47,602 nucleotides of DNA. Source: Planctomycetota bacterium. Its GTDB lineage: Bacteria > Planctomycetota > PUPC01 > DSUN01. Every line of letters begins with the position of its first letter. The stretch's first letter is position 1. The DNA lies in the NCBI GenBank assembly GCA_035384565.1, contig DAOOIT010000046.1:1-47602 (forward strand), read 5' to 3'. The notes under the pieces are model-generated. The model was not told the DNA's origin. It was given only the letters and a program-made list of their open reading frames with translations, and did no database searches. The position numbers and the translations under genes are program-made. Shown in pieces: positions 10,797-19,444 of this stretch.

Positions 10797-13229
10797 TTGG
10801 CCGGATTCACGTTCGTCGGCCGGGAAGCGGAACTCGCCGCCTTCCGGCAACTGCTCGAACGCCCCGAGGGCGAGCTGCTGCTGGTGACCGGCCCCGAGGG
10901 CTCCGGCAAGTCCCACCTCCTGCGCCAGTTCCGCCACGAGGCCGCCAGCCAGGGCCCCCACATCGTTCAGCACTTCCCCCTCGGGCACCTGCTGGATGCG
11001 GACCTGCGGCAATACGCCATCCTCAGCGGGCTGGCGGTTGCGCACGGGGTGCGGGCCTCGCGCAGCGGAGACCGCGAGCTCCCCGGCAGCCTGACGCTGC
11101 GCCTGGTGCCGAGTCCGCGCGAGTTCTTCGCCCACCTTCTTGGCGAGGACCGTCGCCCCGTCACGGAGAAGCTGATCGGCCTGCTGGCCGTGGCCTCGGG
11201 CAGCCTGCCAGACGGCGCGCGCCTGGTGCTGCTGCTCGACCTGGGCCGCGCCGGCGGCCAGGACGCCTTCCCACTCGACGCGCTGACGCGCCGCCTGCCG
11301 CAGGGCGTGAAGGTGGTGGTCGCCACGGCCGAGGCGCCGCAGGGGCTGGAGGGGCAGCCGCGCGTGTCCGTGATCCGCGACCTGCCCGCGTTCGGCATCG
11401 CCGAGGTCACGCGACTCCTCGAATTCCACCACCCCCGCGGTGGGGACATGGGCGCGCTGGCCGGGGCGCTGCTCGCTAAGTTCGGCGGCAGTCCGCTGCT
11501 CAGCGATGCGGCCGCGAAGCTCATCGCGGGCGCCGGGGACCCGGCCGCGGCCCTGGCCGACCTGCCGACTGCCACGGCGGGCATCTGCCAGCAGCTCCTG
11601 GCTCGCCTCAGCCCCCAGGAACGGTCCGTGGTCGAATGCCTCGCCCGCGTGCCGTCGGGCCTCGACACCCCCTCGGTGTGCGCCCTCCTGGGCGCGCAGG
11701 CCGCCGAGGTCCAAGACGTGTTCCTCCAGGATGGCACCTGCAATGTCGTGGTGACGCAGCCGACGGCCCGCGGGCCGCACGCCTACGTGTTCCACGAGGC
11801 CTTCGCCGACCTGTTCTTCGGCGAGAAGGGGCCCGAGGTCCTGGACTTCCATAAGCGCGCGGCCGCCCACTTCCTGTCCCTCGTGCAGAAGGATTCGCAG
11901 GACGTCGAGGCCCTGGGCGCCCACTCGTTCCACATCCGCCTGGCGGCGGACCGGGTGCAGTTCATGCAGGAGTTCCCGCGCACGCTGCGGATCAAGCAGA
12001 ACCTGGGCCTCCTGCACCTCCTGGCCGGCGAGTACCGGCTGCTGCTGATGTGGGCGCGGGGCGGCGAGGCCCCGATCAACCGCCCCCTGTGCATGGCCAA
12101 CCTGGCGCGCATCTACCAGCAGCTCAGCCAGCCCGAGGAGGCCCTGCGCTACCACAAGGACGCCTTCGACATCTACCAGCGCGAGCGCGACCAGAGCGGC
12201 ATGGCCGCGCAGCTCTCCGCCATCGCCTCGGTGCTCTCGGACCTGGGGCACCACGAGGAAGCCATCAAGTCGCTCCAGCAGGCCATGGCGATCAACGAGG
12301 CGTCGGGCGGCAAGGCCGCGCTCGCCGCCGACCTGGCCAACCTGGGCGTGTTGCAGGACCGGCTCGGCCGGCCCCGCGAGGCCCTGCTCTCGCACGCGCG
12401 CGCCCTCGATGCCTACCGCGAGCTCAAGAACGAGCCCGATGCCGCCGTCCAGCTCACCCACCTGGCCGCCCTGCACCGCAAGCTGGGCGAGCTGAAGGAC
12501 GCCGTGAGCCGCTACCAGGAGGCGTGGCGCCTCAACAACCGCAACGGCGCCACCCGCGCCGAGGTCGCCTGCCTGTGCCAGCTCGGCCTCGTGTTCGACC
12601 AGCTCGGCGACCTCGAGAAGGCCATCACCTGCTACCAGCAGGCGAGCGACCTCGACCGCACCCTGGGCAGCCGGCACGAGGAGGCCGACCACCTGCGCAC
12701 GCTCGCCGCCATGCACCTCAAGGCGCGCGATCCCGGCGCCGCGCGGCGATGCCTCGAGCAGGCGGTGGCCCTGGCCCATTCGTTCGGTGACCCCGGCAGC
12801 GAGGCGGCGGGGCTGCTGGCCCTGGCCCAAGCCGAACGCTCCGCCGGCCGGCCCGCCGACGCGCGCCGCGCGCTCGACCAGGCGGCGGCCCTGGCCGCCC
12901 GGCTCGGCGATGCCGACACCCAGGCCCAGGCGCGCGCGGCGATCGAGGAACTCGAACGCACCGCCGCCGAAGCCGCCGAGGAGGCGGCAGAAGAGGAGCT
13001 TCTCGGCAGCCCCTCTCCCGCCGAAGCCCCCTCCGACGACGTGTGCCTCGACGACACCGAGGCGGCGAATGCCGCCGACCCTGCCAGCGACGAGACCCTG
13101 GCGGTCCTGCGGCACCAGCTCCAGCAGGCGCGCGAGCGCATCACCGAACTCGAGGCCGAGGTGCGGAGACAAGCCGAGCTCGTTCACACCCTCGAGAAGG
13201 CCCTGGCCAAAGCCCCGCGCGGCCACTGA
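10797..13229 (+). CDS. STAND-like P-loop ATPase with TPR repeats
   Basis: 810 residues. The N-terminus FVGREAELAAFRQLLE is the typical lead-in of STAND/AAA_16 ATPases, followed by Walker A GPEGSGKS at residues 32-39 and a Walker B-like strand VLLLDLG (around residue 144-150). The acidic residue following Walker B is not canonical. A winged-helix-like stretch (LSPQERSVVECLARVPSGL) follows the ATPase. From about residue 425 to 720 there are tandem TPR units (ANLARIYQQLSQPEEALRYH, ANLGVLQDRLGRPREALLSH, CQLGLVFDQLGDLEKAITCY). The C-terminus is a short coiled coil (residues 765-805). TTG start with CAGGAG upstream. No effector or sensor domain is visible on this chain. Followed 24 bases later by the MshEN gene; a signalling or scaffolding ATPase is inferred. 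Confidence 0.78.
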   Translation: MAGFTFVGREAELAAFRQLLERPEGELLLVTGPEGSGKSHLLRQFRHEAASQGPHIVQHFPLGHLLDADLRQYAILSGLAVAHGVRASRSGDRELPGSLTLRLVPSPREFFAHLLGEDRRPVTEKLIGLLAVASGSLPDGARLVLLLDLGRAGGQDAFPLDALTRRLPQGVKVVVATAEAPQGLEGQPRVSVIRDLPAFGIAEVTRLLEFHHPRGGDMGALAGALLAKFGGSPLLSDAAAKLIAGAGDPAAALADLPTATAGICQQLLARLSPQERSVVECLARVPSGLDTPSVCALLGAQAAEVQDVFLQDGTCNVVVTQPTARGPHAYVFHEAFADLFFGEKGPEVLDFHKRAAAHFLSLVQKDSQDVEALGAHSFHIRLAADRVQFMQEFPRTLRIKQNLGLLHLLAGEYRLLLMWARGGEAPINRPLCMANLARIYQQLSQPEEALRYHKDAFDIYQRERDQSGMAAQLSAIASVLSDLGHHEEAIKSLQQAMAINEASGGKAALAADLANLGVLQDRLGRPREALLSHARALDAYRELKNEPDAAVQLTHLAALHRKLGELKDAVSRYQEAWRLNNRNGATRAEVACLCQLGLVFDQLGDLEKAITCYQQASDLDRTLGSRHEEADHLRTLAAMHLKARDPGAARRCLEQAVALAHSFGDPGSEAAGLLALAQAERSAGRPADARRALDQAAALAARLGDADTQAQARAAIEELERTAAEAAEEAAEEELLGSPSPAEAPSDDVCLDDTEAANAADPASDETLAVLRHQLQQARERITELEAEVRRQAELVHTLEKALAKAPRGH

Positions 13230-13253
13230 CCCGAAGGCTCTGGAGTGCTGTCC

Positions 13254-14081
13254 ATGTTCGACTGGCTCTTCGGCAAGAAGAAGACGAAGAAGCAGACGCG
13301 GGCCGCGGCGGAACGCAAGCCGGCGCCATCGCCGGGCGCCAAGACGGCGACGCCGCGTGGCCCGGTGCCCGCGGTCACGCCGCGCCCCGAGCCCGTGCGC
13401 CGGCCCCCGGCCGACGAACCGCGCTCGCTGCGCACGGCCGACGACGTGCTGGCCGAACTCGACCACTCGCTGGGCAAGCGGCCGGCCGCCGCGCCGGCCC
13501 CCGAAGAGGTGCTGGAGATGCCCGTGGACGCCAACCTGGCGCGCCACCTGCTTGCCGAGGGCCCCATCACGCGCGAGTTCATCCAGCAGCAGATCGCCGT
13601 GAGCGGCAAGGCGGACAGCTATCTGTGCCGCCTCCTCGGCAAGGTGCGCGCGCCGGCCGAACAGCAGCTCTTTCGCATCCTGGCGGCCGGCTACGACGTG
13701 CCCGCCGTGGACCTCAAGCAGTGCCGGGTGCCGCTCTCCGTGGCACGCTCCGTATCGCCCGACCTCGTGCGACGCTACAAGATGATCCCGATCGACCGCG
13801 TGGGCGACCTGCTGTGCGTGGCCTTCGCCGGCGAGGTGAACCCCAAGGCGACCGAGGCGGTGCGCCGAGCCACCGGGCTGCGGGTCAAGGCCTTCCGTTG
13901 CCCGCCGCAGTACATTGACATCCTTCTGGGCAAGCTGCTGCACGAGGCCGCGGTCTCGCAAGTGGCCCAGGCGGTGCCCATCAGCGAAGCCGAGTACCAG
14001 GAGGCCATGCGGCCCGCCGAGGAGCGCTGGGAGAGCATCCACGCGACCGCGGGGCCGCTGCGCGCGCTGCGAATCGCCTGA
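13254..14081 (+). CDS. stand-alone GspE N-terminal/MshEN-type domain protein
   Basis: 275 residues, no ATPase. GGAG at 13242-13245 is eight bases before ATG 13254, preferred over a GTG nine bases upstream. The N-terminus MFDWLFGKKKTKKQ is basic and amphipathic, then a low-complexity Pro/Ala linker to about residue 75. Residues 85-240 look like the N-terminal domain of type II secretion/pilus ATPases (GspE/PilB/MshE): helical lead (RHLLAEGPITREFIQQQI), then a core with YDVPAVDLKQCRVPLSVA, LVRRYKMIPIDRVGDLLCVAF, and TGLRVKAFRCPPQYIDILL. In MshE this domain binds c-di-GMP, but the canonical R-L-G-x-x-L motif is not clear here, so binding cannot be asserted. Lies between an ATPase/TPR gene and a receiver/HATPase gene, suggesting a regulatory part. 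Confidence 0.72.
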   Translation: MFDWLFGKKKTKKQTRAAAERKPAPSPGAKTATPRGPVPAVTPRPEPVRRPPADEPRSLRTADDVLAELDHSLGKRPAAAPAPEEVLEMPVDANLARHLLAEGPITREFIQQQIAVSGKADSYLCRLLGKVRAPAEQQLFRILAAGYDVPAVDLKQCRVPLSVARSVSPDLVRRYKMIPIDRVGDLLCVAFAGEVNPKATEAVRRATGLRVKAFRCPPQYIDILLGKLLHEAAVSQVAQAVPISEAEYQEAMRPAEERWESIHATAGPLRALRIA

Positions 14082-14143
14082 GACGGGCCTCGCGCGGAAG
14101 GCGGCCGCGCGGGCGCCGATGCCGAGCGGAGTAGAAGGGGAAA

Positions 14144-14986
14144 ATGGCCTCTGAAGGTGCCGCGAGCCGCTGCATACTCCTGGCTGTTCCCGGGGGCGAT
14201 CAGGTTGCACCGATCATCGAGTCAGGCTTCGCCGCCGCCGGCTGGCCGACGCGGTCCATCGAAACCGTCGCCCAGCTCGCCCAGGCGGTGGCCGAGCAGT
14301 TGGCCGGCCTGGTGGTCCTCGACATGGCGCTGCCCGGCGCCCGCGAGGCCCTCGAGGCGCTGAAGATGGACCCCGCGACGAACTGGGTCCCCGTGGTCGC
14401 GCTCTTCCCGCGCGGAAGCCGTCTGCTGCGGCCCGCGGAACTGCGCGTGCGCGCCGACGTCGAACTCGTGGAGCCGGTGGCGATTCAGCACCTCATCGCC
14501 GCCGCCGAAAGCAAGGCCATCCGCTCCACCGAGCCGGTCTCCACCCGCAAAGTCTGCCTGCTCCTGCCGAGCCGCAGGGCCGACCTGGAGCGCTGCGTCC
14601 AGATGGCCTCCACGCTCGCCCAGGCCACGGGCCTCGCCGAAGCGGCCCGCACGTCGCTCGTCGCCGCCATCCGCGAGGCCGTGGCCAATGCGATCCAGCA
14701 CGGCAACCAGGGCGACCCGTCCAAGTACGTGCAGGTCGAGTACCGCCAGAACCCCGCCACCGTGACCATCACCGTGCGCGACCAGGGCGCCGGCTTCGAC
14801 GCCCAGCGCCTCCTGCGGCAGGCCATCGAGGGCAACGCCGCCGACGCCGCGCGCGACCGCCATCGCCAGGGCGGCAAAGGCGGCCTCGGGCTCCTCATGC
14901 TTGTCCGCTGCACCGACCAGGTCCGCTACAATGGCGCCGGCAACATCGTGACGCTCACCAAGTTCCTCCGCGAACGCCCCAGTTGA
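14144..14986 (+). CDS. receiver-like domain fused to RsbW-type HATPase (anti-sigma kinase-like)
   Basis: 280 residues. Residues 10-120 resemble a response-regulator receiver fold, with LVVLDMALPG carrying the candidate phospho-acceptor Asp, and PVVALFPRGS in the place of the switch Thr/Ser strand; the conserved Lys is not clear, so it may be a pseudo-receiver. Residues 135-275 are a GHKL ATPase of the SpoIIAB/RsbW type: N-box EAVANAIQHGN, G1 box VRDQGAGFD, G2 box GGKGGLGLLML. There is no dimerisation/phospho-His domain, which separates it from sensor kinases. AAGGGG lies upstream of the ATG. Follows the MshEN gene by 62 bases in the same direction. Likely role: protein phosphorylation or partner-switching control. 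No cognate STAS antagonist is visible in the window. Confidence 0.8.
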   Translation: MASEGAASRCILLAVPGGDQVAPIIESGFAAAGWPTRSIETVAQLAQAVAEQLAGLVVLDMALPGAREALEALKMDPATNWVPVVALFPRGSRLLRPAELRVRADVELVEPVAIQHLIAAAESKAIRSTEPVSTRKVCLLLPSRRADLERCVQMASTLAQATGLAEAARTSLVAAIREAVANAIQHGNQGDPSKYVQVEYRQNPATVTITVRDQGAGFDAQRLLRQAIEGNAADAARDRHRQGGKGGLGLLMLVRCTDQVRYNGAGNIVTLTKFLRERPS

Positions 14987-15011
14987 ATTCCCTGCCCGAG
15001 ACGTGTAGTCT
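14983..15011 (+). promoter_or_regulatory. putative promoter of the CsgG/LpoB-like gene
   Basis: TTGAAT, 17 bases, TAGTCT. The -35 box overlaps the stop codon of the preceding gene. Four matches in each box, so moderate at best. Confidence 0.38.
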
Positions 15012-15079
15012 ATGGGAGTGTTACGGAACGCCGTCGGCCCCCGTCATCCTGCCGCCCTTGCGCCCGGAGGAGTTGCCTC

Positions 15080-17506
15080 ATGAGAGTCCCACGAGCCCTA
15101 CTCGCCGCCCTCTGCCTGCTGGCCCCGTCGGCACCCGTCCGCGCCGCCGCCTGCGTGGACCAAGCGATCCAGCAACTCGTCGCGCAACTGGAGGACGGCG
15201 CGCCCGAGCAGACGATCAATGGCATCGCCATCTGGCTCTGGCTCGACGACAAGCTGCCCGAGCCCGTGCGCCGCGCCTTCCGCGACGACCTCGAGATCGC
15301 CCTCATCAACTCCCCCCGCTTCCAGTACTTCAATCGCGACCGCTTCCGCCAGATCCTGCGCGAGCACCAGATCACCCTCGCCCAGCTCACCGACCCCGCC
15401 GCCATGAAGGCCTTCGCCGCCGCCGGCATTGACGGCTTCCTCTCCATCGAGGTGCTCGACACCTCCTTCGCCCATCCCGACTTCAAGGAGCAGGACGCCT
15501 ATTGCGTGATCCTGGCCAAACTCACCGACGCCAAGACCGCCGCCATCGCGTGGGCCGCCTTCATCGAAGGCGCCAACCCCGTCGCCCTCAAAGCCCTGCT
15601 CGGCGACGCCAAGCCCGAGGCGGGCAGCACCCGCTACCGCCAGCTCGCCGCCGCCATCGCCGACAGCCTCAGCAAGACGAACCCTCTGGACCCGCAACCT
15701 GCGGCGGCCGCCGGCGCCGACCCCAATCCCGCCGCCCCCGCCGCGGCGGCCGGCGCCAAGCCCAAAGTCATCACCCTCTCCAACCCCACCAAGGACGGCG
15801 CCGCCGGCATCGGCATCCAGAACCCCCTGAACGCCCCCTTCGACCTCAAGGCGTTCCAGGACGAACTGCTCGTCGCCCTGGCCAGGACCGGCCACTACGC
15901 CTATGTGGACCCCTCGCACATCGCCCGGCTCGTGGCCGCCTGGACCCGCGACAGCGAAGCCACAGCCGCCGCCAACAAGGCGGCGCTCGCCCAGGCCTTC
16001 GCCCTCGACGGCTATTTGTTTGGTGAAATCCGCAGCGCCGCCGACCGCTCCATCGAGCTCTCGATCCGCCTCGTCAACCTACGCGACGGCTCCGAGGCCT
16101 GGGCCGGCAAGTTCACCGGCACCGATACCTACCTCCACATCGAGCCCAAGCCCCTGCCCGAGCCGCCGGTCCCGCGCGACGAGCCCAAGGCGCCCGTGCC
16201 CCTGACCCTCGAAGAGATCGAGCGGCCCCTCAAGCCGCCCATCCCGCAGCCCGACCTGGTCGCACTGCCCGAGATCCCCACCCCGCCCCAGCTCCCCAAC
16301 CCACTGGCCGTGCTGTTCTACGGCGTCGCCGGCCTGCCCCGCGACGCCGTGGACGGCGTCTTCATCACCCTCGACCGCGTGCCGCTGCTCGGCGCGCCCA
16401 CCACGGCCCTCTACCGCGGCACCGGCCTCGCCTGGCTCTGCCGCCTCGGGGCCCACGAGCACTTCGTCGAGGACATTGCCACCGGCCGCGCCCTCACCCA
16501 AGGCCAGCTCGCCTCGGCCGACCCGTTCCCCACCTTCTTCCCGCTCATCACCTCCGCACGCAGCAACCCCAGGGGCGGGTCGAACTACATCCTTCAGCTC
16601 TCGCTCGGCACCCTCAGCATCTTCGACCTGCTCGACGCCACCTACTCGACCCTCGACCGCATGCCGCTCGTGGGCGCCGTGGCCACCCCCGTCACCCTCC
16701 CGCTCAACTACGCCTGGCGTTCGGTGCCCGACGACCGCGACACCTATCGCGCCCAGATCGCCCCCGCATCCCCGCGGGGCCTTCTGACCTTCGGCTCGCT
16801 CTCCACCGCCCAGCCCTGGTCGCTCTTTCCCAACGCGCGCTCGTGGCCCTTCACCTTCGCCACCCCGTGGGCCAAGGCCAGCACCTACCGCGCCTACGCC
16901 CAGCGCTACGACGAGGCCGCCAAGGCCAACGAGAAACTGCTCGCCGAATGGGTCGCCCAGGAGGAGGCCCGCAGGAAGTACAACGACGAGGCCCTCGCCA
17001 CCCTGCGCCAACGCAACGCCGACCTCCAGCGCCGCTACCAGCAGCAGCTCGACAACATCCGCCGCGACAACGAGGCCGACGTCCAGCGCTATAACAACGA
17101 CCGGCGCGCTGCCGAGGAGCATAACCTGCGGGCCAAGACCCTCAACGCCATCGCCGAGGTCGTCCTCGACCTGCCCGGCGCGCTCGTTCCCAAGCCGCCG
17201 CGGCCCGCCATCCCGCGCAAGCCGCGCCCGTTGCCCCGAGTGCCTGTGGCGCCTCCCGCGGCGCCTCCCGCGACGCCCCCCGCTGTTGGCCCCGCGCCGG
17301 CACCAGCGCCTGCCCCCGCGCCGGCGCCTGCCCCAGTTCCGGCTCCCAAGCCTCGGCCCGTGCGTCCAGCCCCCAAGGACCCGGCCGAGCCAGAGGACCC
17401 CGGCGTCGCCCCAAAGGCTCCGGCCCCCAAGGCCCTGCCGGCCCCCCCTGTGCCCGCTCCCGCGCCGGCTCCCAAGGACCTTGTGCCCGCGCCCAAGGCC
17501 GGATGA
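15080..17506 (+). CDS. large secreted protein with two CsgG/LpoB-like domains, coiled coil and Pro/Ala-rich tail
   Basis: 808 residues. GGAGGAG seven bases before ATG 15080; signal peptide MRVPRALLAALCLLAPSAPVRA. Two stretches resemble the TolB-N/CsgG/LpoB alpha-beta fold: about residues 30-190 (FRDDLEIALINSPRFQYFNRD, FAAAGIDGFLSIEV) and about 235-365 (FQDELLVALARTGHYAYVD, FALDGYLFGEI, SIRLVNLRDGSEAWAGKFTG). A middle region carries a repeated motif, D-R-V-P-L-L-G-A and D-R-M-P-L-V-G-A, around residues 430 and 530. Residues 610-700 are a charged coiled coil (EKLLAEWVAQEEARRKYNDE onward). The last 90 residues are almost only Pro, Ala and Lys, with (PA)n runs. This suggests an envelope protein whose tail spans or contacts peptidoglycan; function is not known. 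It has its own putative promoter. Confidence 0.7.
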   Translation: MRVPRALLAALCLLAPSAPVRAAACVDQAIQQLVAQLEDGAPEQTINGIAIWLWLDDKLPEPVRRAFRDDLEIALINSPRFQYFNRDRFRQILREHQITLAQLTDPAAMKAFAAAGIDGFLSIEVLDTSFAHPDFKEQDAYCVILAKLTDAKTAAIAWAAFIEGANPVALKALLGDAKPEAGSTRYRQLAAAIADSLSKTNPLDPQPAAAAGADPNPAAPAAAAGAKPKVITLSNPTKDGAAGIGIQNPLNAPFDLKAFQDELLVALARTGHYAYVDPSHIARLVAAWTRDSEATAAANKAALAQAFALDGYLFGEIRSAADRSIELSIRLVNLRDGSEAWAGKFTGTDTYLHIEPKPLPEPPVPRDEPKAPVPLTLEEIERPLKPPIPQPDLVALPEIPTPPQLPNPLAVLFYGVAGLPRDAVDGVFITLDRVPLLGAPTTALYRGTGLAWLCRLGAHEHFVEDIATGRALTQGQLASADPFPTFFPLITSARSNPRGGSNYILQLSLGTLSIFDLLDATYSTLDRMPLVGAVATPVTLPLNYAWRSVPDDRDTYRAQIAPASPRGLLTFGSLSTAQPWSLFPNARSWPFTFATPWAKASTYRAYAQRYDEAAKANEKLLAEWVAQEEARRKYNDEALATLRQRNADLQRRYQQQLDNIRRDNEADVQRYNNDRRAAEEHNLRAKTLNAIAEVVLDLPGALVPKPPRPAIPRKPRPLPRVPVAPPAAPPATPPAVGPAPAPAPAPAPAPAPVPAPKPRPVRPAPKDPAEPEDPGVAPKAPAPKALPAPPVPAPAPAPKDLVPAPKAG

Positions 17507-17869
17507 GCACGGGCATCCAGGTCATCTTTCCCCGCAGAAGCGCCCTGGCGCCGCCTGTCCCTTATGTCCCTTCGGCCCCTCGGATCCATCGCTCCTCGGG
17601 CGCAAGCCAACCGCACAGAGACCCAGCGGGTCCAGGGGGCTCAAGGGACGAGCAGACACCGGCAAGGGAGCAATGAGCAGTCGGGGCGCAATCCGCGATC
17701 CGCAGTTCGCCATCCGAAATCCGGCTCGCCTGGGTTTGGCGATCCTGACGTGGCCGCCGTTGGGGAGCATGGGCAGGGTGTGCCGCGTCGGTGGGCATCA
17801 CTCCATAGCCCTATATGCCGCAACGCTTTACATTCCCCAGGCATTCCCCCCGCATGCTGGCTCATCCCG
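17507..17869. other. non-coding stretch with weak repeat-like sequence
   Basis: Part of the gap 17507-18099. The segment 17552-17655 has CCCTTATGTCCCTTCGG and later GGGCTCAAGGGAC, loosely inverted, possibly a decayed palindromic element of the 42606-42684 kind. Open frames crossing it give collagen-like Gly-rich nonsense. No gene supported. Confidence 0.4.
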
Positions 17870-17968
17870 CAGATGAGCCAGCATGGCCGGAGCCGCGAGA
17901 ATCGCCCATTCTCGCCCATCTACCCATGCTGTATCACTCTCCCCCTCACAGGGTTGATACAGCATGGG
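17870..17968. repeat. two-hairpin TGATACAGC element, copy 2
   Basis: GAGAAT-CGCCC-ATTCTC (17897-17913) then CCATGCTGTATCA, an 18-base loop, TGATACAGCATGG (17924-17967), a 13-base perfect stem. Offset between hairpins and loop length equal those of the copy at 7905-8005, and the interior (GCCCATTCTCGCC) is also conserved. 17969-18099 beyond it holds nothing I recognise. Confidence 0.8.
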
Positions 17969-18099
17969 CGGGCTGCGTCCGCCGACCACCCGGCAGAGCC
18001 CTCCCGAGGAACCGCCAGGTCCGGCAGGAGCAGGCATGCCCACACCCTGCCCCAGGCCAGCCGAGCCAGGTGCGCCAAGCCCCGAACAGCCCGAAATCC

Positions 18100-18903
18100 C
18101 TACGCCCTCATCTCCTGCCCGCCGTCCACGAGCAGCGAGACGCCCGTGATGTACGAAGCGAGGTTTGAGGCGAGGAAGAGCACCGCGTTGGCGATGTCCT
18201 GCGGCTCGCACGAGCGGCCGAGCGGCACGAGCGAGTCGTAGTGGGCGCGCACCTGGTCGGGCCGGATGCCCAGCTTGGCCGCCTGTTTGGCGATGAACTC
18301 CTCGTTCCAGATGGCGCTGCCCTCGAAGACGTTGCCCGGGAGGATGGAGCAGCAGCGGATGCCCTGCTTGGCGTATTCGCGCGCCCACGACTGGGCGAGG
18401 CCGATGACGCCGAACTTGGTGGCGCAGTAGTGGGAGAGCTCGGCCGAGCCGCGCACGCCGCTCTTCGAGCTGATGTTGATGACGACGCCCCCCTTGCCCT
18501 GCTTGAGCATCTGGGCGATGGCCGCCTTGCCGCACCACATGGTGCCCGTGAGGTTCACCGCGATCATGCGGTCCCAGTCGCGCGCCGTCATGTTCACGAG
18601 TTTCACGGGATACGACAGGCCGGCATTATTCACCAGGATGTCCACGCTGCCGAAGCGAGCCACGGCCGCAGCCACCATGGCGTTCACCTGGTCTTCCTTC
18701 GAGATGTCCACCTGCACCGCGAGGGCGCCGGCGGGCGGGAACTCCTTCTCGATCTCAGCGGCGGTCTGCTGGGCGAGGTCGAGCTTGATATCGGCGATCA
18801 CCACGTTGGCGCCCGCTTGAGCGAGGGTGCGGGCGATGGTGCGGCCAATGCCGCCGCCGCTGCCGGTCACGATGGCCGTCCTTCCGGTGAAGCTGATGTT
18901 CAC
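18100..18903 (-). CDS. SDR-family NAD(P)-dependent oxidoreductase
   Basis: 267 residues. GTG at 18903 gives MNISFTGRTAIVTGSGGGIG and has AGGAC a few bases upstream; an in-frame ATG at 18942 would add 13 residues unlike the family. Rossmann cofactor motif TGSGGGIG (13-20), NNAG (92-95), catalytic Ser146, Tyr159 and Lys163 (YCATK). The Asp at the end of strand two (VVIADIK) suggests NAD preference. The C-terminal ITGVSLLVDGG is standard for classical SDRs. Such enzymes oxidise sugars, polyols or 3-oxoacyl substrates; which one cannot be told. A promoter with TTGACC and TACAAT lies upstream, next to a copy of the large dispersed element. Confidence 0.92.
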   Translation of the reverse strand: MNISFTGRTAIVTGSGGGIGRTIARTLAQAGANVVIADIKLDLAQQTAAEIEKEFPPAGALAVQVDISKEDQVNAMVAAAVARFGSVDILVNNAGLSYPVKLVNMTARDWDRMIAVNLTGTMWCGKAAIAQMLKQGKGGVVINISSKSGVRGSAELSHYCATKFGVIGLAQSWAREYAKQGIRCCSILPGNVFEGSAIWNEEFIAKQAAKLGIRPDQVRAHYDSLVPLGRSCEPQDIANAVLFLASNLASYITGVSLLVDGGQEMRA

Positions 18904-18953
18904 GTCTCGTCCTTTCGCATAGGGTTCTGGAGGGCCCCACATGAGGCCCCATC

Positions 18954-18983
18954 ATTGTATCCAACGTGGCCGAGACGGGTCAA
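18954..18983 (-). promoter_or_regulatory. sigma70-type promoter of the SDR gene
   Basis: On the minus strand: TTGACC, 18 bases, TACAAT, five of six matches in each box. The predicted leader is about 45 bases. The -35 box is 20 bases from the end of element copy B. Confidence 0.58.
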
Positions 18984-19002
18984 GCAGCGAAGCGAGGCCA
19001 AG

Positions 19003-19323
19003 GTGTGGGCCGGAATCGTAGGCAGGGTGGTTCTCTCTGGAGCCTGAAGGGCTCGCATGGGATAGCCCAGGGCGTTGCCCTGACTCTTGCCCGCATCTTG
19101 CAGGGGCTGGTGTTTAGCCCCCGAAGGGGGGCGTTTGAGCCGTAGCCCAGGGCGACCAAAGGGAGCCCTGGGTAGAGGCAGCCCGACGGGGGAGCCCCCG
19201 AAAGGGGGCGATTCAAGGCCTGAAACACCCCCTTCGGGGGCTTGGACGGACAGGGACGCCCGGCGGTCCCAGGGCTCCTTCGGTCGCCCTGGGCTACGGC
19301 CCGGTCGCTCGCGTTCGCGGGCG
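19003..19323. repeat. large structured palindromic element, copy B (shortened)
   Basis: Reverse-oriented relative of the element at 8185-8630. Its 19003-19080 end is close to identical to the reverse complement of the right end of copy A (GGAGCCTGAAGGGCTCG, ATGGGATAGCCCAGGGC); it continues through the CCCAGGGCGACC and GCCCCCGAAGGGGGC hairpins and stops near the GCGGGC hairpin, so the far terminal repeat is missing. Confidence 0.8.
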
Positions 19324-19444
19324 GAGTAGTAGAAGCGGAGTTGGGACCGGAGCTTCCCGCCCGCCGTCTTTGGTCATCAGGGTTCCGCGATCTCGTACCG
19401 CCGAAGCGAGGCGCCCTGAGCCGCCTGTGGGACGGGCAAAGGCC
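19324..19444. other. non-coding stretch, nothing recognised
   Basis: Between element copy B and the paired TTGCATA palindromes. No gene or clear structure seen. Confidence 0.4.

Noticed and set aside
10770..14210. A very long open frame (over 1100 codons) on the minus strand opposite the ATPase and MshEN genes
   Set aside because: It is the antisense shadow of well-supported plus-strand genes; GC-rich third positions suppress stops. Sequence is Leu/Gly/Glu-rich with no family motif and no ribosome binding site.
17507..18099. Short open frames overlapping the Pro/Ala tail region and the gap
   Set aside because: They have no ribosome binding site and their composition follows the repeat DNA.
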